A DNA stretch of 64,000 bases from CAKMZU01 sp965248335 (GCA_965248335.1 CBDFIY010000003.1:1612001-1676000), one strand, 5' to 3'. Positions 34,344-43,742 are shown, counted from the first letter of the stretch. Notes: generated by a model not told the origin, from the letters alone. Made by a program: numbers and translations.

Positions 34344-35395
34344 TAGTGAAACAAGAGCGTGATGATATTATTCACTTGATTAGCGAGGCTCGATCCAATG
34401 GTGCTAGGCAAAGGCAGGCTTGCGATATTATAGGCATTACACCAAAAACATTACAGCGCTGGGCGCGACCAGAGGGCGATGAAGATGGTCGTTTGTCAGC
34501 CAAGCACAGCCCTTGTAATAAGCTCAGTGAGCTTGAGAGACAGCGTATTATTCAGGTCTGCAACCAACCTGAATACGCGAATTTATCGCCCAGCGTCATC
34601 GTGCCAATGCTTGCAGATAAAGGTGTGTACATCGCATCTGAATCCACTATTTACCGTGTGTTAAAAGCACATAAACAAGATAAGCATCGGCTGAGAAGTA
34701 AGCCTGCCAGAGTTATTACAAAACCTGAATCGTTGACGGCCACAGGCCCGAATCAGATTTATAGTTGGGATATTACGTATTTACCAACAACGGTAAAAGG
34801 CTTGTTTTATTACTTGTATCTTGTCATGGATATTTATAGCCGAAAGATTGTTGGTTGGCAGGTATATGAACAAGAAAGCAGTGCATTGGCCGCAGATTTA
34901 ATGACAGATATTTGCTTACGTGAAGGGATTAAGCCGAATCAGGTGATCTTACATTCGGACAACGGTAGCCCGATGAAAGGCGCAACAATGCTAGCGACAC
35001 TGCAAGAATTAGGGGTTGCTCCGTCGTTTAGCCGCCCCTCTGTTAGTAATGATAACCCTTATTCTGAGTCATTATTTAGAACACTTAAGTATCGACCAGA
35101 ATACCCAGAAAAAGCCTTTGAGGGTTTAGATTTAGCACGAAAATGGGTGAATGGATTTGCTGATTGGTATAATCATGAGCACAGACACAGCAGCATAAAA
35201 TATGTCACGCCTGTAGAGCGTCATACGAAGCAAGATAGAATTATCTTAATCAACCGTAAAGCTGTTTATCTACAGGCGAAAATGGCGCACCCAGAGCGAT
35301 GGAGTGGCGACATTAGAAACTGGGATCACATTGCTGAGGTTTATTTAAACCCAGGGAAATCTAAAAGTAATAGGGAAATAAATCAGGCGGCATAA
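34319..35395 (+). CDS. IS3-family transposase orfB
   Basis: 358 aa rve-type integrase domain: first Asp in YSWDITYLPT, second in LHSDNGSPMKG, Glu in NPYSESLFRTLKY. The N-terminal helical region includes HTH_21 (LIVKQERDDI, YRVLKAHKQ). Its frame is open upstream across the A8 run, giving an OrfAB fusion by -1 frameshift (..LQKKSPRNMGKRRGQ..). Full length, so the element may be active. Confidence 0.9.
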   Translation: MGKRRGQLIVKQERDDIIHLISEARSNGARQRQACDIIGITPKTLQRWARPEGDEDGRLSAKHSPCNKLSELERQRIIQVCNQPEYANLSPSVIVPMLADKGVYIASESTIYRVLKAHKQDKHRLRSKPARVITKPESLTATGPNQIYSWDITYLPTTVKGLFYYLYLVMDIYSRKIVGWQVYEQESSALAADLMTDICLREGIKPNQVILHSDNGSPMKGATMLATLQELGVAPSFSRPSVSNDNPYSESLFRTLKYRPEYPEKAFEGLDLARKWVNGFADWYNHEHRHSSIKYVTPVERHTKQDRIILINRKAVYLQAKMAHPERWSGDIRNWDHIAEVYLNPGKSKSNREINQAA

Positions 35396-35618
35396 AAGTA
35401 AACTTTAGGCGACAAGTATGTTGAAATCTACCGATATCAAAATTACAGATAAGCAGTAATCGTGACTTGGTGCTCAGGTTTATTTTTGATCAGCTTGAGG
35501 TGGTTGTGTTAGTGTTCGCTACCAGAGAACTTTACATTCCAAATATAAAAATCCACTCAAAAATAAATAAAATAAAAAAATGAGTATTTAGTGAAATCTA
35601 AAAATAAAAGGAAAACTT

Positions 35619-37178
35619 ATGCTGACTAATCGACGAATTATCTTTTATTTCGCCTTTTTTGCGCTCTTCACTCAAGTGAATAGCTCATTGGGGCATGGCT
35701 ATGTTGCCTCACCTGCATCACGTTCTTATGCGTGTAAATTAGGGGATAATGTAAACTGTGGTGCAGTGCAATATGAGCCTCAATCCGTTGAGGGATCAGA
35801 CAGATTCCCTGAAACAGGCCCAGCTGATGGCACGATCGCCGCTGCAGGTTCTACCGCTTGGGCACCATTGAATGTGCAAACCCCCACGAGATGGTATAAA
35901 CATGATATCTCATCAGGTAGCTTGCGTATTGATTGGCAGTTTACCGCAAATCATGTATCTCGAGATTTTCGTTATTTTATAACAAAAGAAAACTGGGATC
36001 CCTCTTCGCCTTTAACGAGAGATTCTTTGGAGCTTACGCCATTTTGTGAGTTTGATGGCAATAATGAAAAGCCGCCGATGCAATTAACGCATCAATGTAC
36101 TGTGCCGGATCGCACAGGATATCATATCATTCTCGCTGTTTGGGATGTGGCAGATACAGCCGCCTCGTTTTATAACGCCATCGATGTCAAATTTTCAGGT
36201 GAAAATAATACAGATGATAATGACAACCTTAATCCGTGGGTTTCGGTAGGTTTAATTTCTGGCGCTATCCCATTGAAGAAAGGCGATACACTTTATACAC
36301 GCGTTTTTGATAAAAATGGTGAAAGAAAAGCGCTTTCTGTTTCTTATACGGCAACAGCTGATATTTCTGGAAACAGTGCAGCCTTTGAGCTGGCTAAGCT
36401 TACTAATGCCGGAGGGGTTGTTTTAGCCGGAGAAAAAACAGGTGATACTATTTCTGCTGTTGCAGGACGTAACGACATTTATGTTAAGCAAGATTCAGGT
36501 ATTCAATCTGTTGAGATAGGTTACACCCCAGGTGCGACTACTCAGGTTTATGAATTAGAAACTTTTGATCTCGCATCAATGGAGAAGATTGATTTATCTG
36601 GCGGTAAAGCCACTCTTACCTATCGTATTTCGACAACAGCGCCTATGCAAGTGAGTACCTCAATTTATGCACATAATGGTGAGTTAGTTGCTGAGCAATC
36701 AGGTACGATTGATAACACCACCGTTACGCGTACGGTTGTTATGACAAATGCAAAAGCGGGTCACCATAAGGTTATCACGCATGCGACATCGCTTGATGGC
36801 AAGCAAACGCGACAAGTTAAGAATGATATCATGCTGGTGGTCGTTGATAGTGGTGATGCATGTTCTGTATCAGACCCTGATGCGAAGCATAATCCAGTAT
36901 TCTCTCCATCAACCATATACACCGAAGGTGCTAAGGTGAGTTACCAAAACCTTGTTTATCAGGCGCGTTGGTGGACACAAGGTACAGCTCCCGATAAAAC
37001 GGATGCCTTCAAGTTGATTTCTCATGTGACGCTGCCTTGGGATGCCCAAAAAGTGTATGTCGCTAATGATACGGTGATTTTCGATGGTGCCTCGTATCAG
37101 GCAAAATGGTGGACAAGAGGCGACAAGCCAAGTGAGAGCCCAGTTTGGTTACGTCTGAACGATTCACCTGAGTGCTAA
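35619..37178 (+). CDS. gbpA: GbpA-like chitin-active lytic polysaccharide monooxygenase (AA10)
   Basis: Secreted, copper-dependent enzyme that oxidatively cleaves chitin and can mediate attachment to chitin or mucin. Signal peptide residues 1-25; the mature protein starts at His26 (HGYVASPASRSYACKLG), the first copper ligand; His112 in TANHVSRDF is the second, so the histidine brace is intact. AA10 domain to about residue 205 (VWDVADTAASFYNAIDV), then GbpA-type middle domains, and two C-terminal CBM5/12-like chitin-binding modules with paired tryptophans (YQARWWTQGTAP, YQAKWWTRGDKP). 519 aa, a typical GbpA size. Preceded by AAGGAAAAC before ATG 35619. Marks the organism as a chitin user. Confidence 0.93.
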   Translation: MLTNRRIIFYFAFFALFTQVNSSLGHGYVASPASRSYACKLGDNVNCGAVQYEPQSVEGSDRFPETGPADGTIAAAGSTAWAPLNVQTPTRWYKHDISSGSLRIDWQFTANHVSRDFRYFITKENWDPSSPLTRDSLELTPFCEFDGNNEKPPMQLTHQCTVPDRTGYHIILAVWDVADTAASFYNAIDVKFSGENNTDDNDNLNPWVSVGLISGAIPLKKGDTLYTRVFDKNGERKALSVSYTATADISGNSAAFELAKLTNAGGVVLAGEKTGDTISAVAGRNDIYVKQDSGIQSVEIGYTPGATTQVYELETFDLASMEKIDLSGGKATLTYRISTTAPMQVSTSIYAHNGELVAEQSGTIDNTTVTRTVVMTNAKAGHHKVITHATSLDGKQTRQVKNDIMLVVVDSGDACSVSDPDAKHNPVFSPSTIYTEGAKVSYQNLVYQARWWTQGTAPDKTDAFKLISHVTLPWDAQKVYVANDTVIFDGASYQAKWWTRGDKPSESPVWLRLNDSPEC

Positions 37179-37210
37179 TATAAAGCCGCTATATGCGGCG
37201 TTATGATTTA

Positions 37211-37334
37211 TACCCATCACACTTGATGATGCAAGGGCGTTGGCCGCGCTCGCTCACCCCAATCACTTACTGACTGTAATCTCATGGGGATTCACTCGCT
37301 TGCCGCCTTATTGCATCTCCAATTCTGATAGGTA
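37211..37334 (+). repeat. Palindromic MITE-like repeat, copy I (full length)
   Basis: 124 bp, TACCCATCACACTTGATGAT...CTGATAGGTA, flanked by TA (37209-37210 and 37335-37336). It sits 32 bp after the gbpA stop. Confidence 0.85.
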
Positions 37335-37454
37335 TAGAAGGCCGCTGTCACGGATGATGGCTTTGCCCTGCTTATTCGGCAGGGCGCGCTTATTTAAAAT
37401 CGAGAACTTGTAAGCCTATTATTTATAGGCGTAAGAGTGGCGCAAGCAGTCATT

Positions 37455-38675
37455 TTAGTAGTAGTGCATTGGCATTTTTTCTTGAAGAAAACGGTGCCAA
37501 TCAATAGTCATCTGATCAATTTCACCGGCATAATGTTGATTAACATACTTCAAGGTATTAACACCCTCGCAATAATTCTCAGATAAATGATTTAATAGCT
37601 TTTTAAAGAAGGTTTCTCGCTCGGGGTTTGACAGGAAAAAATACACCAATGACCATGCGATGGCATAGTTCAATGATTTACTTTCTTCGGCATACCATAC
37701 ACGCCTATCAAGCTGGAAGTAATCAGCTAGCAGCGGGAGTGGTGCCTGTCTTAAGCGGTGCATGTGTGTTTTGCTGGGTGAGTTTGTAGCATGGCTTGCA
37801 TATTGAAAATTTAGTCCTTCAAAATATTCCGCGAGTCCTTCATTGAGCCATGTCGGCATTACGCCATAGGCATGATGATTGATAGCATGCGTTGCTTCGT
37901 GTCGAGTAACAGAATACATACGATCTTTGTTGCGGTAAGTAAGAACGCTCGCTTCTTGTAATCGCGGAATATAAAAACCACCGGCAGTGCCCAAGCTCGG
38001 CGCTACCTTTTCCTTATAGCGGTTAAAAATAGCTTTGCTATCGAACAACTTAAGGTTGAGCTGGATAGGTTGCACGTGTTTAAGTGCCCAGTCGCTTACC
38101 ATCACGCGGTAAACTGTATTGACATCACGCTTAATGCGGTCGGTAGCAAAGGCCGGTAAATAGGCATGACGACTATCGAGATTTAGTGTGAAGCGGTCAT
38201 TTGAATCTATGTTCTTGCTAATGACAGTGGGGCTATTACTATCACTCGGTACTTGATCGCTAAAGTGTGTACGGCCTTGACTATCTTTCCATTTGTAGAT
38301 TTTCTGTTTCTTGAGTAATGCGGCAGGTTTTCTTTTACAGCTGCTGAAGGAATGCTCTGTAGGTGTACTGTGGGAAGGAAAGAAAAGCTTGGCTGGCTCA
38401 TCTTGCACTGGTAATACACTTTTTCTTTTGGGTGACGGTATGAGCGGAAGGGGAGGTGCTGCATCAGGAAACGTTTCGGCTTTAAAGAAAGCGTGTATAG
38501 ATTCCCATGCTATCTCCCCCTTAAAAAACTTGGCAAGCGCTTGTTTTAGGTGATTTTTTTGTGCTTTATTGCTCGCCAAATAAGCGAAACTTGCTCCTGT
38601 AAGGGTGAGAGATAAAAGGATGAGTGCCGTTATTAAAAAGCGTAGCGCACTATGATTGGCTTTTTTGGGAAACAT
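37455..38675 (-). CDS. Membrane-anchored zinc metallopeptidase-like protein with DUF4124 domain
   Basis: 406 aa. One N-terminal transmembrane helix (FLITALILLSLTLTGASFAYL), a Pro-rich linker, then a DUF4124 segment (KIYKWKDSQGRTHFSDQVPS, about residues 125-145). The C-terminal half is a gluzincin peptidase-like (MA) domain with HEATHAINH, i.e. HExxH, and the downstream third ligand in WLNEGLAEYFEGL. Probably acts in the periplasm or on the outer face; the substrate is unknown. Single gene between repeats I and J, on the strand opposite gbpA. The coupling of DUF4124 with a peptidase is seen in other gammaproteobacteria, but the function is not established. Confidence 0.78.
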   Translation of the reverse strand: MFPKKANHSALRFLITALILLSLTLTGASFAYLASNKAQKNHLKQALAKFFKGEIAWESIHAFFKAETFPDAAPPLPLIPSPKRKSVLPVQDEPAKLFFPSHSTPTEHSFSSCKRKPAALLKKQKIYKWKDSQGRTHFSDQVPSDSNSPTVISKNIDSNDRFTLNLDSRHAYLPAFATDRIKRDVNTVYRVMVSDWALKHVQPIQLNLKLFDSKAIFNRYKEKVAPSLGTAGGFYIPRLQEASVLTYRNKDRMYSVTRHEATHAINHHAYGVMPTWLNEGLAEYFEGLNFQYASHATNSPSKTHMHRLRQAPLPLLADYFQLDRRVWYAEESKSLNYAIAWSLVYFFLSNPERETFFKKLLNHLSENYCEGVNTLKYVNQHYAGEIDQMTIDWHRFLQEKMPMHYY

Positions 38676-38804
38676 CGTTTGGCGTAGCTCTCCGTAGCGT
38701 TGGGCAAAGCGACCAGTTTACGGTGAGTTTATTTAATGCCAAGCCACTAGACGAAATTTGTATGTCTTTGTGATTATTATGAGACTCAGTGCGGCGAGGT
38801 TTTA

Positions 38805-38928
38805 TACCCATCGGAATTGTAGATGCAAGAAGGCGGTAAGCGAGCGAACCCCCATGAGCTTACAATCAGTAAGTGATTGGGGTGAGCGAACGCTGCCAAC
38901 GCCCTTGCATCTTCAAGGGTGATCGGTA
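38805..38928 (-). repeat. Palindromic MITE-like repeat, copy J (full length, reverse orientation)
   Basis: 124 bp, TACCCATCGGAATTGTAGAT...GGGTGATCGGTA, flanked by TA (38803-38804 and 38929-38930). Its right TA is the left TA of copy K. Confidence 0.85.
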
Positions 38929-38930
38929 TA

Positions 38931-38995
38931 TACCCATCGGAATTGGAAGTGAGCGAGCGCGGCCAACATCATTGCGCCTTCAAAGGTGATCGGTA
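38931..38995 (-). repeat. Palindromic MITE-like repeat, copy K (65-bp deletion derivative)
   Basis: TACCCATCGGAATTGGAAGT...AAGGTGATCGGTA, missing most of the central part, followed by TA (38996-38997). Arranged head-to-tail with copy J, sharing one TA. Confidence 0.75.
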
Positions 38996-39069
38996 TAAAA
39001 GCTTGAGTAGCAGAGCGAACATACGTGCTCTGTTGAATAAGAGAAATACCTTATCGCTTCATTCTATGG

Positions 39070-41319
39070 CTACCGAAACTTTGTTGATGGTGTGCCTTTG
39101 TAGCAGGCCAGAATATAGGGAAAACTATCTGTTATATAGTAACCATAAACCCCGTTGTGCATCATGCCATTACATTCATCTAGGTCGCCCGCGCCTTTAA
39201 CGTATTCGTAATCATCACGGTAAGTGCCGTCATAATTGCCTCCTGGGTTACTTTCTCCAGTAGGGCGAGTACCTTTTTTTAGCTGATAGCTCGATGCTGC
39301 TTTTTGAATGGTGCCACTATCAAAATAGGGTCCAAAAACAGGGTATCCATCGGATGCAAAGCCGACGACAGGCGAGGCTGTATTTGTATTTTCTTCATAA
39401 AGCGCATGTGGTTTACCGTGATAATGATAGCTCCCGTCAGGCTGAGAGTGCGCATTGTGTGAGTCAACTCTAAAGCCGTTCGCCTCAAACATGGGATCAT
39501 AACGCCAAGGCTGATCGTTATTGTTGCAACCAATTTTCCCATTACCCACGCCAAAACAAGCAGCTGCGAGCAAGTCGACTTTGACACCATTCAATAAAAT
39601 GGCATTATTTTTTCCGATAGAAATAGGTGTTGCGGACTCGGCGTGTGTGGGGTTGGCAGTAATAGTGAACCTATTTTTTTGCTCACTGACCTGATTCGGG
39701 AAGGGTAATTCGCCATCATTAAAATGGTGGTTAGGGATATTGTTCGTGGTAAATACACACTCATCGTCAACGATACGAATGCTTAGATCACCTTTAAACA
39801 GGCGTTGGTGATTAACATCTAAGGCCTCTGAGTGATAATCATTGATATAATCTTGGCAATTTGCACTGCGTTTTTCTAAGGTTACATCGGTGATGTTGAG
39901 CGATTCCAGTTGGGCTTTGTTTCGGATTATTTCACCCTGCTGTTTCAATGATTGTACGATACCGCTGTTGGTACCCGATAACGTGAGTTCTTTATTTTCT
40001 CTCATGCCCTCATCAAGATTAAATAAAGCTTGGGTTCCATCCTGATATTCGATGTATTTGTAGGCTTGATTGCGTACAGTCCAGCCCGTTACTTCTTCGC
40101 TCTCGAATTCCGCATAATTGTAGGTTCGTCCTTGTGCTTTGGCATTGGATAGTAGGTCAAGAAAACTCACACTGTCATGAATCTGTGTGATATCAGCGCC
40201 AGCCGTTTGCAAGAAAGTGGCGTAAATATCTGTACTATTGATCAATCCAGATTCGCGTTCATTTTTTCTTGTAACCCCTAGGCCAGAAGCAAACATGGGG
40301 ATGCGAATGCCGCCTTCGGCTAAGGTACCTTTACCATTTTTGCGGATAAACACGGAGGTATCAATGACGCCTGAAGGTGTGCCATTATCCCCCAAGAAAA
40401 TGATAAGTGTGTTGTTGCGAGTTTCCTGTGGTAATGAGTCTAAAAGTCTGCCAATTTCAGTATCCATGGCCTCGACGGCTGCTAAATAATAGCTGCGCTT
40501 ATTTTTATCGATATGCTGGCTGTCACCGGTTAAGGATGTTCTGTTGTGTAAGTGTGCAGGCGGCAAATGGAAGGGCGCATGGGGGGCTGCAAAGGCTAAC
40601 CACAAAAACCAGGGGTTTTTATCTTCCTGCTGTTTTGCTAACCAATCTATGGCCAAGTCTGTGATTTTAGATGTGTGATACGCTGTACTGGTTTTAATGT
40701 CTCCATTCAATGTGAATGCCCAATTTGTATAATCTTCAACCCCGGATGACAAGTTGCCGGCATAATAATCCACGCCACTTTCAATGGGGTGCGATGCCGC
40801 CGCATTGTGTCCACCTAGGTGCCATTTCCCAATCACGGCTGTTTGATAGATTTTTTTCGACGGTAGGGTTTTTAAATAACGCTGTAAGGTTAGCGTTTTG
40901 GTCGACATCACAGCAGGGACATAACTAATGCCACTGTTAATGCCATGATGCCCCGTGATGATTGTGCCTCTTGTTGTTGTGCAGGCGGGTGTTGCCCATG
41001 CATTATCAAATACCACTCCTGCTTTTGCTAACGCATTTAAGGTAGGTGTATTGGGCGGATCGTTTGAATATGGGTATTGTGCAGAGGCGTCCACGCCTTG
41101 GTCATCGGTGATGATCAGTAATAAGTTGGGGGGTATTTGTTGTGGTGATGTGGGTTTTGGCGATGCTGGCTGTGGCTTATCTTCATTTGTTTCTGTATTT
41201 TTTGTCTGCAGTTTTTTTTCTTTTTTATCCATGTCTATCAGGTCAGTTTTTTTTGTTTCGACTGTTTTTTCGCAGGCACAAAGTAATAAAAGAGTTGAAA
41301 GAATAACGTGTGTTTTCAT
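39070..41319 (-). CDS. Lipoprotein sulfatase fused to a YHYH domain
   Basis: About 749 aa from ATG 41319 (MKTHVILSTLLLLCAC); 12 further upstream codons are open but lack a signal. Lipobox L-C-A-C at residues 13-16 predicts lipidation. Residues ~60-440 are a formylglycine sulfatase: PPNLLLIITDDQG (metal Asp pair), ACTTTRGTIITG holding the Cys that would become formylglycine (C-T-T-T-R, a variant of CxPxR), GKWHLGGHN and LGDNGTP. A C-terminal ~240 residues are a YHYH domain (DGSYHYHGKP, GFASDGYPVFGPY, DECNGMMHNGVYGYYIT). Likely removes sulfate esters from marine polysaccharides or other substrates at the cell surface; a formylglycine-generating or anSME enzyme is needed and not in this window. 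Confidence 0.83.
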   Translation of the reverse strand: MKTHVILSTLLLLCACEKTVETKKTDLIDMDKKEKKLQTKNTETNEDKPQPASPKPTSPQQIPPNLLLIITDDQGVDASAQYPYSNDPPNTPTLNALAKAGVVFDNAWATPACTTTRGTIITGHHGINSGISYVPAVMSTKTLTLQRYLKTLPSKKIYQTAVIGKWHLGGHNAAASHPIESGVDYYAGNLSSGVEDYTNWAFTLNGDIKTSTAYHTSKITDLAIDWLAKQQEDKNPWFLWLAFAAPHAPFHLPPAHLHNRTSLTGDSQHIDKNKRSYYLAAVEAMDTEIGRLLDSLPQETRNNTLIIFLGDNGTPSGVIDTSVFIRKNGKGTLAEGGIRIPMFASGLGVTRKNERESGLINSTDIYATFLQTAGADITQIHDSVSFLDLLSNAKAQGRTYNYAEFESEEVTGWTVRNQAYKYIEYQDGTQALFNLDEGMRENKELTLSGTNSGIVQSLKQQGEIIRNKAQLESLNITDVTLEKRSANCQDYINDYHSEALDVNHQRLFKGDLSIRIVDDECVFTTNNIPNHHFNDGELPFPNQVSEQKNRFTITANPTHAESATPISIGKNNAILLNGVKVDLLAAACFGVGNGKIGCNNNDQPWRYDPMFEANGFRVDSHNAHSQPDGSYHYHGKPHALYEENTNTASPVVGFASDGYPVFGPYFDSGTIQKAASSYQLKKGTRPTGESNPGGNYDGTYRDDYEYVKGAGDLDECNGMMHNGVYGYYITDSFPYILACYKGTPSTKFR

Positions 41320-41355
41320 TGATGCATTCCATGTAATCGAAGCCTCTGTAATCAA

Positions 41356-41589
41356 GGCATAATAACTATAGCGAGAGGATGATGATTTTCCTCATAAGAT
41401 GCCTTTTGATGGCTATATTTTGTTTGAATTTAGCATAATGCAAAATCGTAGCTAGCTTGATAGCGTCGGATTAAATCAAGTAGAGAAAAAACTTTATGCG
41501 TGTCTTAATTGAGTCAGGGCATTACGATCATAGCGTTAGACTATTATTCGATAGCTGTAGAGGTGTTAATGTAAACAATTATACTTTTA
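41356..41589. other. AT-rich intergenic stretch upstream of the sulfatase gene
   Basis: About 230 bp before repeat copy L. It should contain the sulfatase promoter on the minus strand. No operator, RNA or terminator was recognised. Confidence 0.3.
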
Positions 41590-41712
41590 TATCCATCACA
41601 CTTGAAGATGCAAGGGCGTTGGCCGCGCTCGCTCACCTAATCACTTACTGACTGTAAGCTCATAGAGGTTCGCTCGCTTGCCGTCTTCTTGCGCCTCCAA
41701 TTCCGATGGGTA
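41590..41712 (+). repeat. Palindromic MITE-like repeat, copy L (full length)
   Basis: 123 bp, TATCCATCACACTTGAAGAT...CCGATGGGTA, with TA on both sides (41588-41589 and 41713-41714). Between the divergent sulfatase and WS/DGAT genes. Confidence 0.85.
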
Positions 41713-41865
41713 TAGATTCGTATAGATGAAGCCTTATTAGAATATTCCTTCTAATAAGGCGGTGTTTTGTGAACTTACCGCACTTTTTAACTACCAAAGT
41801 GACACTAAAACGATTAATCTATACCCATTGAATCTAAGAATATAAAACTGATATGGGATTTCGGT

Positions 41866-43701
41866 ATGAAGCAACTAGGCATTTTAGATAGCGCCTTTAT
41901 CAACATGGAGCATAAAAATGTTCCACAGCACATTGGAAGTTTTGGGATCTACGATCAATCTACCGCACCCGGTGGAAAAGTTCGTTTCAAGTCGCTCATT
42001 AAACACTTCGAAAATCAACTCAAAAAAATACCTCTCTTTAGAACAAAACTCATTCAATCTCCTGGACGTTTTGCGCGGCCGTATTGGTTGGTTGATGATG
42101 ATTTTGATATGGAATTTCACCTAAGGCATATCGCTCTTCCTAAGCCTGGAGATTGGCGTCAGCTTTGTATCTTGCTTGCACGCTTGCATTCAAGGCCGAT
42201 TGATATGTCGCGGCCTTTATGGGAGTCATACGTGATTGAAGGGCTTGATAATATAGATGGCCTGCCAGAAAACTGTTTTGTTATTTACACAAAAATTCAT
42301 CACTCTATCGTTGATGGGGGCGGCGCTGATAACTTTATGGCTGCAATCCATGATCTTGAGCCAAAAACACATGACGATGAAGATGATGAAAAATTTGAAG
42401 CAGAAATCGAACCGTCACGAAATGACTTGATTCGTTCTGGTGCACAGAGTTATCTCGGTAATATTTGGAACCTTACTAAAGGTAGTTATGGGCTAGTTAA
42501 CGATATTGGTAAGTCAGCTGTTAAGTTGGCGCGAGGACAGCTTAAGGCTCCACCTACTAATGCGCCGACAACGAGATTTAATAGTCCCGTTAGTCCTCAT
42601 CGGGTGGTTGAGTCTGCCGCTTTTTCTTTAGATGACTTTAAGCTGGTCAAAAAGAAAACAGATACAAAAATTAATGATGTCGCTTTAGCGATTATATCGG
42701 GCGCGTTACGGAAATATCTTGATGCACATGATGAGCACCCTGATACTTCATTGGTTGCCTCTGTGCCAATTAATATGCGTACCCGTAACGGCGATAATGG
42801 AGAAGCAAATCAAGTGGGCGCTATTTTTGCGAGCTTGAGTAGTGATATCGATGACCCTGTTGAGCGTATTTTACGTATCCATCAGAATACGGATGAAGCC
42901 AAGGAATTTGGCGAAGAGGCGCCTTTAAAAGATGCCTTAAAATTAGTGGGTGCTATGTCTCCTCGTGTCACTAAGATGCTTGTTAATGCGTATGTTGATA
43001 ATAAAATTACTAAACATTTGCCTTTAAAAATCAATACCGTGATTTCTAATGTACCAGGCCCTAATTTTCCTCTCTATTGTTCAGGTGCAAAACTTGTTCA
43101 GTATCATGGTTTGGGTGTATTGACGCCGGGTGTGGGTATTTTTCATCTGATCTTTAGCTATTGCGGAAAAATTTCTGTCACTGTTCTTGCTGACCGTGAA
43201 ATGATGCCTGATCCTTCTTTTTATCGCGAATGTCTCGAAGCTTCTTTTAATGATTTGAAAGTTGCTGTAGAAAACATCTCAGAAGAAGATATTCAGACAA
43301 TGAAAGATGATATTGCCGGCATTGATCATGAAACGTTAGCCTTGCCTGAGGCGGTAGAGGGTGAAACTTTGCCTGATACTGATGTGCTTGAGGGGAAAGC
43401 TCCATCGTCTGATAAGAAAACCCCAGCGCCTGAAAAGAAGGCGACGGCTGTTGAGGATAAAGTTGTGGCTGTTGATAATAAGCCGGCACAACCTGAGATT
43501 GAGCCAGCTGCAGAGGAAGTGGTGCCTAAGAAGAAAACTGCTGCACGAAAAGTGGCGAAATCTTCAGGTCAAGCTCAACGCCCAGTTAGGTCTACGTCTC
43601 GACGCGTAGCTTCAACTAAGGCGAAGGCGGCAGTAGATAAGACTGTTGCTGCAAAAGCCGAGCGTACGGTAGCGCCGAAAGAGAAGAAGAAGGTGTCGTA
43701 G
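41866..43701 (+). CDS. Wax ester synthase/diacylglycerol acyltransferase (WS/DGAT) with cationic C-terminal tail
   Basis: 611 aa. The ~480-residue core makes storage lipids by transferring acyl groups from acyl-CoA to fatty alcohols or diacylglycerol. The active-site motif HHSIVDG is at residues 145-151. The start MKQLGILDSAFINMEH, RPLWESYVIEGL, VPINMRT and NTVISNVPGPNFPLYCSGAK are typical. From about residue 490 the protein continues into a ~120-residue low-complexity Lys/Ala/Pro/Glu tail (PEKKATAVEDK, KKKTAARKVAKSSG, RRVASTKAKAAVDK) not part of the family. The tail resembles histone-H1-like or phasin tails and may bind DNA, RNA or lipid granules (inference). A strong terminator follows directly. 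Confidence 0.88.
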   Translation: MKQLGILDSAFINMEHKNVPQHIGSFGIYDQSTAPGGKVRFKSLIKHFENQLKKIPLFRTKLIQSPGRFARPYWLVDDDFDMEFHLRHIALPKPGDWRQLCILLARLHSRPIDMSRPLWESYVIEGLDNIDGLPENCFVIYTKIHHSIVDGGGADNFMAAIHDLEPKTHDDEDDEKFEAEIEPSRNDLIRSGAQSYLGNIWNLTKGSYGLVNDIGKSAVKLARGQLKAPPTNAPTTRFNSPVSPHRVVESAAFSLDDFKLVKKKTDTKINDVALAIISGALRKYLDAHDEHPDTSLVASVPINMRTRNGDNGEANQVGAIFASLSSDIDDPVERILRIHQNTDEAKEFGEEAPLKDALKLVGAMSPRVTKMLVNAYVDNKITKHLPLKINTVISNVPGPNFPLYCSGAKLVQYHGLGVLTPGVGIFHLIFSYCGKISVTVLADREMMPDPSFYRECLEASFNDLKVAVENISEEDIQTMKDDIAGIDHETLALPEAVEGETLPDTDVLEGKAPSSDKKTPAPEKKATAVEDKVVAVDNKPAQPEIEPAAEEVVPKKKTAARKVAKSSGQAQRPVRSTSRRVASTKAKAAVDKTVAAKAERTVAPKEKKKVS

Positions 43702-43714
43702 TTTTAAGAGTACG

Positions 43715-43742
43715 AAAAAACGGCCTTTAGGCCGTTTTTTTT
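43715..43742 (+). terminator. Rho-independent terminator after WS/DGAT
   Basis: AAAAAACGGCC-TTTA-GGCCGTTTTTTTT: perfect stem with A and T tracts, 13 bp after the stop codon. Probably bidirectional. Confidence 0.93.

Larger units (their letters stand above)
33775..35426 (+). mobile_element. IS3-family insertion sequence
   Basis: About 1.65 kb with terminal inverted repeats: left TGTCAGGATACTTGTCGCCT, right (reverse complement) TTTCAACATACTTGTCGCCT, matching over ATACTTGTCGCCT. Two overlapping frames in the -1 relation. No clear target duplication was found, so the exact ends are approximate. Only one copy in the window. Confidence 0.82.
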
